Shown piece by piece: positions 25,101 to 37,100 of a stretch of DNA of 64,000 bases. Source of the stretch: Liopterus haemorrhoidalis (taxonomy: Eukaryota; Arthropoda; Insecta; Coleoptera; Dytiscidae); the NCBI GenBank assembly GCA_963971575.1, contig OZ020616.1:31786306-31850305 (forward strand). The letters are read 5' to 3'. The position numbers were made by a program, and so were the translations under genes. A model generated the notes under the pieces. It saw only the letters and a program-made list of their open reading frames with translations. It did not search any database and had not been told where the DNA came from. Every line of letters starts with the position of its first letter. Within the stretch, counting starts at the first letter, position 1.

Positions 25101-28100
25101 TCCACTAACCTCTTGCATTTGTAGTTCTGCTAGCAAACTTGAACCATTGTATATTTCTCTGCTTCTATATAGCTGTATCCTCCACCACCGTTTGATTTGT
25201 TTTTTCTTTCTTTTACTAAGTATACTATGGCCACATTCAGCAGACTCACCAGTGAGTACCGGTTGGTAATTTTTTTCCTGTATGCATACGTTGATTTGCC
25301 AGTGAGTTACCGTACTTACTCACCGGTCGCCATTTTATTAACCGGATTTCATTTACGGTTTGTTGCTCACCGGTGGATATTTTGACAGTTATACAGTGAT
25401 GGCATCCTAAATTTTCAGGAAGCGGTTCTATAAAGTCATATGATATCTAGGAACCTATTCTGTATTTTTAAGAGTGAAAACAAATCACTTACTTCCATTT
25501 ATTAAATATAAGGAAAAAATTTTAAGAGCGTATTATTAATAACCTATAAAACAAATATTACATTTGCAATACTGCAGGGCACGGCGCACGATTCAAAACT
25601 GAAGTTAGAGTAGTTCATTTATTTTTAATAATTCTAACAACCGGCTCCTTAAGGTTTCAATAATTTTAAGAAACGGTTCGCGCGAACCGCTCCGAACCGG
25701 TAGGATGCCATCACTGCAGTTATATCTCTAGTAACAAAGAATCGAGCACAAAGCAAGTAAAAATTTATGGAATTGAGTGTTAAGTCAGTTTACTTAGATA
25801 TTGAGGAGACGTATATAAAGCACATGCACTTTTAAATTTACTGTAAAAGCTTACATTCAAAATTTACTGTCATTACAATCTGTTATTGTTTAGATATTGT
25901 AGTTTTCATATACGCCGTTCGACAACGCTGCCAAAAAATGTGCATTCAGTCAAATTCACCGGTAAGTTTGTATCGGTAAGTCACCGATGAGTCTGCTGAA
26001 TGCGGTCTATGTACGCTGCACTTGTTAAGGCAACCACATTATTTTCTGCCATCGTTGACACTACTTACTTTAAATAAATATGTGCGGGGATATAACTGAA
26101 ATACGTGAAGCGCGATTTTACGCGCACAAACAAGAAAGTTGTGTGTGCAATTTATTTTTACCCGCACGAAAATCCGTGCGCGCACATTATCCGTGCGCGT
26201 ACAAATGCTCAAGTTAGTACGCACTTTAAAATATTTCCTTGGACTTTTAGATCAGATTCTGTAAGTAAATGACAAAAGTAAAGTGAATAAATTACCATTT
26301 AACTCGTATAATCCAGTTGTTTCGTTGAATATTTGAAGAGGTCCTCCACTGTCGCCCTAAAATAAAATGATTACATAATAAATAACATGCAACATAAATT
26401 GTCATAAATATGAAATAAACTATTTTGAACAATTTAGGGGACAGTATATGATGCTGAGAATTATATGACGATACATTTATTTATTGCCGAGATCAGTAAG
26501 GAGTAACTTTTTAGCAAAAACTATCAAAATATATTAGTTAACAGAAAGGGAAATGAAACAAAATAAAATTTACGTAATTTTGATTTGAAAATATTTATAT
26601 TAATTTTTAATGCTTGTGCTCGTTTCTAGCTTGAATGACTTCTTTCATTATCCAGAAAGACTTTCGATTAAATTTCTGTTAAGTACAAAAGGTAACGCAT
26701 TCAAGTCATTTAATGGCCCGCGACGTAAAAATTGCTGTAAAAGTTGCGACATTAAAGTAGGTGTATTGCCATATAATGCTCAGTATCATACTGTACATAA
26801 ATTAGTTTTGACTAGTGACGTATGTTGACCCTCAATCAGTGGCGGCGCTAGCTCTTAAAGTTTGTGGGGGGGCAAAAAATTTTTGAGTAAAATTTGGGGG
26901 GCCAGGAAATATTTTTTTATCGTTTACATATGAAAATACAAGTAATGACCTAAAAAAAAGGTCCTCACTTCTAAAATATATTTTTTTCCAAGCAATTCTA
27001 GGAGGGCCAACTGGGGGCCACAGCAACTTTTAGGGGGGCTCGGGCCACCCCGGACCCCCGCTAGCGCCGCCACTGCCCTCAAGCATGTATGAGCCCCTCA
27101 TGGTTATAGTTTGTCCTATGACATGATTTTATGTAAACGTTTACTTACTACACCAATTAAAAATCCCTTGATTGGAGAGTTCTAGATAAGACTTGTGTTA
27201 TAAAATAGAATAATTATCAATTAATTTGGCCAATAAGGTAGGGTGGGGCTTAAAATAGAGTGGGATAGAATTGTTGAATTATTTAAATTAATATACGAGT
27301 ATACCACGTCGCTCAATAAGTCTCTGGTCTAACTCAGAAAAACATTTTTTTTTTTTTAGAAATTCGACTTAATTCATCAATATACTCTCCTTCAAGAGTG
27401 ATACATTCATTCCAACGCTCCTCTAACTTTTCGATGCCTTCTTTGTCGAACGATTTGTCTTTGCCCTAAAAATAGGCCTCGGTTTCGGCCATCACTTCTT
27501 CACTTGAGTCAAATTTCTTTCTCTGGAGCATCTTTTTGAAGTCTGCAAAAAGCCAGCAGTCGCTGGGAGCCAGACCTGGAGAGTACGGTGGGTGAGGAAG
27601 CAATTCGAAGCTTAATTCATTCAATTTAACCATCGTTTTCATCAACTTGTGACACGGGGCGTTGTCTTGGTGAAAGATCACTGTTTTCTTTTGCATGTGA
27701 AGCCGTTATTTCTTGATTACTACACTCAATCGATCCAATAATGCCATGTAGTATTCGTTATTGACAGTTTTACCTTTCTCAAGATAATCGATAAACAAAA
27801 TACCATGCGCGTCCCAAAATACGGATGCCATAACCTTGCCAGCTGTTTTTGGTCACTTTGAACGACTTTCACCGACTGCTGTCCACTCAGCTGACGATAT
27901 TTTTGATTCAGGTGTGTAGTAGTGGATCCATGTTTCATCCATTGTCACATCCGACGGAACAATTCTTTTTATCTCGCTTGAACAGCTCCAAACAGCGCTC
28001 TGAATCGTCGACGCGGTGTTGTTTTTGATCCGGTGTAAGCGAACGCGGCACTCACTTCGAAAGCAATTTACGCATGCTCAAATTTTCGTGTAAAATTGTA

Positions 28101-31100
28101 AACACGCTACCTTCTGATATCTTTAAGGTGTCAGCTATCTCACGCAACTTTACGGTCTTTCAAAACTATTTTGTGGACTTTTTTAATGTTTTCCGGAACA
28201 ACTGCCGATTTTGGGCGACCAGAGCGTTCAGCATCATTGGTGTTTGTAAGACCGCGTTTAAATTCAGCATATGAATCAGTAATAGTTGATTTGCCTGGTG
28301 CAGACTCTCTATAACGCTTATCAAGCCACTGTTTGGCTTCAAAAGTATTATTCCCCATCAAATAACAATGTTTAACCAACACGCGAAATTCTTTTTTATC
28401 AATTCTTTTGAAAATTACAAAACTGGAGTCTAAAACCACTGTAACCTCTAAACTAATTGTTAGAATGTCATGAAATTTTTCCACGTATCGTTTGAAGGTT
28501 GGTACTATCCAGAAATCATATGGGTCTGTCAACAGTGTTGCCATATAAATGTCAGATTGGAGACTTATTGAGTGAAGTGTTACATATACATATATTTTTT
28601 GGAGGTTGGGAAAGTGGATTTTTAACAATTTTCTTTTTTTATATTTTTATCCTAGAAGCAGAAGGGGATGGAATAAGTAATTTTTAACCTAATGGAGTGG
28701 GGTGGTCAAGTTTTTCCTCAATGCTCCCAACCGCATAGGGGTAGTGTTTAATTTTCTGAGAAATCTCGATTTTAGATATTTTGCAATGTTTTTAGGGTTT
28801 TTTAATTTTTTTTTTTATTTAAATGGCCTTTGCTGCTTTGGCAATTAGCCAGAATAATTCCATGCCTGAACGGGATTCGAACCCAAGACCTTAACAACTC
28901 AGAACAGATGTGTTACCACTACGCTACGCTGGTCGGCTATTTTTAGGGGTTGAAACGAACAAAATGGACTTTTAGGATCCTTTTAGTAGGATTGATTTTA
29001 CCAAAATCATCTTCATGCAAAGTTCCCGACAATATTTTCATTCAGGTGCCCCATGCAAGCTTGATCTGCCATTGGGCAAGTATCGAAACTCGTAACGCGT
29101 AACAATATCGTACACGCAACTCGTAAATGTAAAACAGCTGGTTGACAGAAATGACAGTTCGGAAGTTTTTTTTTTAATCAATAATACTCATTTAAATAAT
29201 ATAATTGCTTAGTAATTTACTTGGCAAGTGTCTATTCCACCTTCCAAGTACCCGGCGCAGAATGCATTATGCAGTTTGGAGGGATCTTCCTGCTGACTCT
29301 CTAACATTTTGGCACATGTGACGTTGTCATATATATTTATTGTAGCTTCTTTTACTTCACAAGGAAGTCTCCATGCAGACGAAGATTCTTTTCCAAGACC
29401 AATAATTATCCCTGTTGGAGGAAAATCTTTATCATCGTAACCTGCAATCAAGGAAATTGTTAATGACTAATGAACTCAAGAAAAAAAAAAAAATTTATAA
29501 AAATGAAAAATATATATATATATGTTGCAGAAAAAAAATAACAAATAGACGTGTCAAAAGTTTGCAGAAAAAAATATTAAAAAATTGGTGAAATGTGAAA
29601 CGATTATCCGTCATAGTTGACGTACTAATCGTAAATATATAATTAGCAAGTGTATGTATGTGATCTGGGTAACATTGTGACGTCATTTTTTCCTAAGGTT
29701 CTCGTGATTGGCTGACTGGGGACTCTTGAGGTCTCTTGATTAACAGGTATTTTGCGGATTTATTCTCTAAGAATCTACGAATATAATTACATACAGAAAT
29801 ATCTAGGGTTTCGTAGGCATAAACAAAAAACTCTAGTCACTACTATATCCTATGATCGATATGAAAAATATTTTGCAGATTTATTTTCTAAGAATCTGAG
29901 GATAAAATAACATATAGAAATGTCTAGGATTTCTGAGACATAAACATGAAACTCTAGACACTCCTATATTCTTTGACTGATATCAATAATATTTTGCAGA
30001 GTTTTTCTCTAAGAATCTACGAATATAATTACATACAGAAATGTCTAGGGTTTCGTAGGCATAAACAAGAAACTTTAGACACTGCTATACTTTTAGACCG
30101 ATATGAACAATATTTTGCAGATTTATTTTCTAAGAATCTACAAACATAATTATTTGCAGAAATGTCCAGGGTTCGTACGCATAAACAAGAAACTCTAGAC
30201 ACTGCTATATCCTTTGATTGATATGAATAATATTTTGCAGATTTATTTTCCAAGAATCTACAAATATAATTATTTACAGAAATGTCTAGGGTTTTGTAGG
30301 CATAAACAAAAAACTCTAGTCACTACTATATCCTATGATCGATATGAAAAATATTTTGCAGATTTATTTTCTAAGAATCTGAGGATAAAATAACATATAG
30401 AAATGTCTAGGATTTCTGAGACATAAACATGAAACTCTAGACACTCCTATATTCTTTGACTGATATCAATAATATTTTGCAGAATTTTTCTCTAAGAATC
30501 TACGAATATAATTACATACAGAAATGTCTAGGGTTTCGTAGGCATAAACAAGAAACTCTAGACACTGCTATACTTTTAGACCGATATGAACAATATTTTG
30601 CAGATTTATTTTCTAAGAATCTACAAACATAATTATTTGCAGAAATGTCCAGGGTTCGTACGCATAAACAAGAAACTCTAGACACTGCTATATCCTTTGA
30701 TTGATATGAATAATATTTTGCAGATTTATTTTCCAAGAATCTACAAATATAATTATTTACAGAAATGTCTAGGGTTTTGTAGGCATAAACAAGAAATTTT
30801 TTAAATAATTCAAAAGTAATATCGTGGTTATTTTATATAGAAAACTAAGTTGTCATTTCTCCTGTCAATTTACATTCAAAATGTAGTGGAGCTTGGCAAT
30901 TTTATGGCTAGCAAAAATGTTTGAAATCTTGAAAATTACAAAAAAAAATGCGTAATATTTACCCACACTTATGTAATTTTTACACAATTCAGCGATTATT
31001 TAAAAAAAAAAAATCGATTGTAGATTTTTCGACTAAGTTTTGTGCTAAATTTATCTTTTGGATTATAACACATTCGTATATCGTCAACTAAGAACTATCC

Positions 31101-34100
31101 GTGTCGTTGAAGTATCCGTGATATGTTCAGCTTTTTAGAAATTTGTTGACGATCAAATACGGTACGGTTTCGAGGAAAAAATGCATGATTTTAATCAATA
31201 AAAATTAGTCAATACCCCCCGTCGAAATAAAATTAAGCCTAAGCACTAAAAAAATATCACCCGGATAAGACGGCGGTTCATTTTCCTCTCTCCGCGTTAC
31301 CGGAAAAATTAAGATACACCAGAAGTTGAATAGAACATATATACCAGCACTTGTACAATATAATAGTAGATTTTGTAGATTTATTTTTTAAGTATCTACG
31401 AATATAATTGCATGCATAAATGTCTAGAATTTTGTAGGTATTAACAAGAAACTCTAGACAATCCTATATCCCTTGACCGATATGAACAATATTTTGCAGA
31501 TTTATTCTATAAGAATCTACAAATATAATTATATATAGAAATATCTAGGATTTCGTAGGCATAAGAAATAAACTTTAGACACTGTTATATCCTTTGACCG
31601 ATATGAACAATATTTTGCAGATTTTTTCTCCAAGAATCTACGAATACAATTACATACATAAATGTCTACGGTTTCGGAGGCATAACTTAACGTCTCAAAT
31701 TATTTTTTGTTTTAACAATATAAATGTAATGTACTGAGTACTGGGTACTGGGTACTGGTACTGGGTTGGGGGGTATGTATTGTATGAGAGACCGAGCCCT
31801 CACTCGGCGCCCCTGCTTACCCTTTCCGAGGCCTGAGGTGCTCTAGTGCTGCGGAGACCTTAATGTACACTTGAAATGAGTAAATGCACATGAACTATAA
31901 TTTGTTTAACATTTGATTGCCAATATAAAATAATATAATAAAAATAATTACAAAATAGACAAATATAAAAATAAATAAATTCGAGAACAATAAAGAATAA
32001 TGGTTGTGATTAAAATACTTATAAGTGAAGACTCCAGGGAGGCAATTGCTCCTTGCCCCTTATTGCGGGAGTCCCTGCATACATATATACATTCACACAT
32101 ACGAACTAATTTATAATTTAGTATAGATCAGAGTTTCCCAAACTGTGCTCCGCGGAGCACCAAATGCTGAGAGTGTGTACTAGTGCTCCGCGATCTACTA
32201 GTGTTGCTATATATATATATATATATATAGCAACGATAGTGTTCCGCGAATAATTCTTCTCATGAAAAGTGATTCGAGGCTCAAAAAGTTTGGGAAACTC
32301 TGGTATAGATTATACTTACTTCTTTGCGGTAAACATACATGCGTAAAATTAGCATCTTGGTCTAACTCCATAAGTGCAATGTCATAGTAAGGCATCTCGT
32401 CTCTGTATTTTTCATGAATCCAAACTTTAGTTGTTGCAAACGTTTCTTGAGTTTTTTCATTCACACATATATTACTAACACCCATTCTAATATGGTAAAG
32501 ATCCTCGATTTGTATTTTACCAGCACTATAAGAAAAAATGGAAATTACAATAAATTTAAAACAATAGTGTTCCGTTGTATAAAAGTTTCACTTTTATGGC
32601 CTGTTGCTAATGAACGAGTTAAGTGATTTAACCCAAGTTATGCTTTCTGGAGTCAAAACAAGACATAAAAATATATCATTTTAAATTGAATTACGGAAAA
32701 ATCGAGTTACGAAAAAACGTTTAACTCGTTCTTTAGCAATAGGCCATAATACGAATTAAAACTCGATTTAGCTACAACATAAATGAATTTGTTTTCAGCT
32801 GCGCATTTAACTGATATCTAAATTAGGTGCATTACAAAGTATTACGATCTTTCATATAGTACCCTTCTTAATATTTTTTCCACCAAATCTTTAAGTAAGC
32901 GTCGTGAGTTAAGCTCCACAAACTATCTTAAAAAATTAGCATCAAATCTAATTGAAGATCCACTTTCCTTTCAACAATTAAATTTCCACATCCCATCTTT
33001 CCGTACAAGGCATTCCTCACTTTTTTATCTTCCCCAGGCACATACCAATCTATTCCTTAAATCCCCATTGAACAGGATGTGTTCATATTATGAGCAGAAT
33101 ACAAAAATTGAACTGTTCTAATAATTCTAATAATTTTCATATAAAGTTTTATAAATTTATTCATTTTTGTGTATTATGATTTTTTATGTTTAATAGTTTT
33201 TAATTTTTAAGTCTTAATATTGTTAATTATGTTCTTGTCCAATTTTGGCTATGCTGTTGGGACAGATGTATTAAATAAATAAATAAATAAATAAATTACG
33301 TGTGTGAATTATTTCGGTCTTTTTCTTCCAGAAAAGACTTTATTGCGAAAAAACATGAAAAAATAAAATATACATCGCTTGCTATTATTTTTCCCCATCT
33401 GTCTGGCAGTTGTTGTATTCCGTAACAGATTAACAATTCGTCCTTCGAAGCGATCCATTCATTGAGCCATTTCTCTATTTCTTCATAATTGTTCAAGTGC
33501 TGACCCGAAAGCCCGTGTGCCATCGATCTGAACAAATGATAATCTGACGGAGCAATATCTGGTGAAAACAGCGGGTGAGATTAAACGTCCCAGCCAAGTG
33601 CTTCCAAGGTGGCCTTCATAATCGGCCCGACCACATTTTGGAAAGATTCCAACTTGTGGTCTATCGTTATCATGCTGGAGGATCACTTTGTCGTGTCTCT
33701 TTGCGTATTCTGGTCGCTTATTCTTCAATGCGTTGCTTAGACGGAGCAATTGTTCTTGGTAAAGTTCGGCAGTGATGGTTTGGGTCTGCTTTAATAGCTC
33801 ATGATACACTACATCCTCCTGGTTTCACCATATACAGAGCTTTCTTGCCGTAAACATTCCGCTCTGGTCTCGATGCGGATAGTTTTCCTGGGTCGCAAAT
33901 GGATTTCCTTCGTTTGAGATTATCGAAATATATCCACTTTTCGTCTCCAGTCACAACACGATGCAAAAAACAATTTCTTTTTTGCCTGGCAAGCAAGATT
34001 TCAGACATGGTTTTGCTCCTCTCGATGTCTCTTTCTTTCAGTTCGTACGGCACCTATCTTCCTTCTTTGTAAATCTTTCCCACGGCTGCCAAACGCACAA

Positions 34101-37100
34101 AAATTGTTGAACGAACAACATTCAAGAGTTGCGCCAGCTCATGTTGCGATTGACACGGATCTTCATTGATTAACGCCTGCAATTCTTCGTTCTCGAACTT
34201 CTTCGGCTGACCTGAATGTGGTTTGTCATCGACACTGAAATCATCATTTTTGAAACGTCGAAACCATTCTCTGCATGATTTATCGATGGGAACACTTTCA
34301 CCATAAGCTTCTACGAGCATTCGAGGCTGATTTCTTCAAATGAAAACAGAATATGAAAAGTTCTCGGAAATGAAGTTTTTTTTGGTCGAATTTCGACATT
34401 TTGTTACTGTTACAAACCCAAACGTTTATCAACTGAATATATTATTGCCATATGTCAACACTAAAACATAAAGCCGGTTGCAGATATTGGACATTGCAGA
34501 GGTTAGAAAATTACATAGTACAGCAATTGAGCGCCAAATGGACCAAATTAATTAACATACCTAATATATTAAATTTATAATAATTGTAAATAATACTAGA
34601 TATAGGAATGTTTTATGCAACCAGGAATTAGTAAACCAAATATGCCAGAAACGGTCAGAAATACAATTTCAGTGTTTTGTACGTGTATGTAAGGTGTTCA
34701 ATATTAACTCCGCACCATTGCTATCTCTGTTATTAGAACATTTACTGTGTTACGAATGAGGACACATTTTTTCCTGTTCAGTGCAGTTTTTAGTAAGAAA
34801 ATTATTTAGGTTGCCAATGGTAGTGTTATCTATAAAGTTGAAATATCTCATCTAAGTAGCAGCAAAAATACATATAGTAAAAATTGCTAAAATTAAAAAA
34901 AAAAGATTATAATTAAATATTCCTTGAATCTTCTTTGTTCAAAGTAGTTTTTAATAAGATATATTCAAGTCTAACGACAACTCTTGTGGTGTAAACATTG
35001 TGTAAACCAGTGTAGTGATCGGTGAAAAACAAATTGAAACCACGCTACTGCCTTTAGCTGGTAGCAACAATTTATTTATTTATTTATTCATTAAGGAAAG
35101 CCAACAGTAAAAAACAATGGCTTACATAGATACTGTATAAATACAAAAAAGAGATTAATACATAATTTAATATCGATATACAAGAACAAGTTTAAATTCA
35201 TTTATGACATTAGAAGATAAAGTTTAAATTTTTGTAAAGGCAAGTTAAATATATCTAAATGAATATAATTATTATTGTAAGTTGACATGAGTCTGTTTAA
35301 GGGAGAGTTTTTATAGCTAAAAGAATTAAATTTAGTTAATTGAAACAGTTGATTCGATTTAGTTGTTTAAGAAGTTTCCACGAATATTATTTTTTAACCG
35401 AGTATTATGGTAGTGGGTTTTACTGCAAATGTGAATTTTTTTAGATTTTGGTGAATATGGAGTACGCAGTAAAAGATGAAAAGGGAAGGTAGGAACATTA
35501 AATTGAGTTTTACAAAAAGATCACGACAGTCGGCTTGAAAAGTAGCAGAAGCATTAATTCTTACAACCTTACGCCGTAGGGCAAAAATTCTTTTGGCAGC
35601 TGGTGAATATCCCCAGATTAATAAGCCATAGCTTAACTGGGAATAAAAAAGGGAAAAGTAAGCTTTTAGAGCCACATCTATACTCACCTCTAGTTTAAGG
35701 TTTCTAATTAGATATATGGTAGACCTTACTTTACGGCTCAGAAACTCTGTTTGTTGGTCCCATGTTAGATGAGGCTCTGCATATATACCAAGGAAACTTA
35801 CATACGGGGGATTGTCATAGTCAAGTGTCTTAGTTGTTATGAGTAAGCATTAGGTACTTACCGCCAAATATATCAACAACTGTAATTGAAGAGTATTTAA
35901 AGAACCAAAAATACCTAGTAGTCAAAATCAAGCAAATAGTACGAAAGAGCAAAATAAAATCATTCACGGCTAAGACATAAAAATCATAGTACAACATAAA
36001 AAAGTATGTTATTGTGTAATACAGTGGGAACTATCTAAAAAGATATGTTCCAGCTCAATGTTACAGATGCCAGTAATTTAGACACATTGCGCATAATTGT
36101 ACACAAGTCCCATAATGTGTAAAATGCGGTCAGTTGCATATTATCAAGGACTGCAAGAAACCATCTACAGCACTACCCACTTGCGCAAATTGCGGCGACA
36201 ACTACACCGCATACTTCAATAGATCTCAATCAAGACACATCACTAGACCACCGATCTTTAGAAAAACTTCATTTCCTGTCTTGAACAGAAATACATGTCC
36301 TGAAGTTAACCAAACACCAATATGGCTTGCACATAATAATATCGATGAAAATAATTCCACCAATACTGAGCTAACTGATATAATTACATTACTCAAATCA
36401 TTCGTGACAAGAGAGATATCCAAAAATATTAAGGACTTGATGCCCAAAATAAACAATGCCCCTCGATGGAGTGAGCAAACTTATGTTACTGACTTTGCAT
36501 GATCTTCTTTGGATTATTATGGCAGCTAACAAAAAAACACCTAAAACATTGTTTTGGAATGCTTCACCCATTAAAAACAAAAACCAATGAGCTAGAGCAG
36601 GAACTTAGCGTAGAATCCAAAGATGTAGTAGTCATCTCCGAAACACACTTAAAGCCGGTTTCTGAAAGCTTAGTTAACTATAACCAAATAGTTAGAAAAT
36701 GGTTGCTATGGTTACTTATGGGATTGGTATTGTGACCGTAGTTGACCAGTTGCTTATATTTTACTAAGCTTTCAGACACCGGCTCTTAGATGAATAACAC
36801 AAATTAAAAGTAATTGGATAAACAGTATGGAGGAAGAACGGCGATAATGACAAAACACAATATCAAACATGAAGAATATCCACTTCATAGAGTTAGGTAA
36901 GAAATTGATGTTGTATTCTTAAAAATATACACGGACACTGACCCAATATTTCTTATATCAGTATGCATACCTCCGAAAACACATCTTACGAACGACTTTT
37001 ATGATCTCTTAGCAATTAATAACAAGACAATTATAATAGGAGATATGAATTGCAAACATATATTGTGGAACTGTCACAATAGTAACAAAAATAGATGATT

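Larger units (their letters stand above)
24676..26226. mobile_element. PIF/Harbinger element, decayed
   Basis: Ends AGGCGCGTACT and AGTACGCACTT are near inverted repeats flanked by TAA (24673-24675 and 26227-26229), the 3-bp target duplication of PIF/Harbinger. Subterminal regions are rich in GTGCGCG/CGCGCAC. It contains a nuclease fragment on the minus strand and two further nested elements. Length 1,551 bp. Confidence 0.8.

Noticed and set aside
30029..30736. Two identical 74-codon open frames
   Set aside because: They are copies of the 483-bp satellite unit in intron 3; identity comes from the DNA repeat and no family resemblance exists.
36226..36456. Minus-strand open frame opposite the LINE ORF1 tail
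   Set aside because: Shadow of the plus-strand zinc-knuckle ORF; no independent support.
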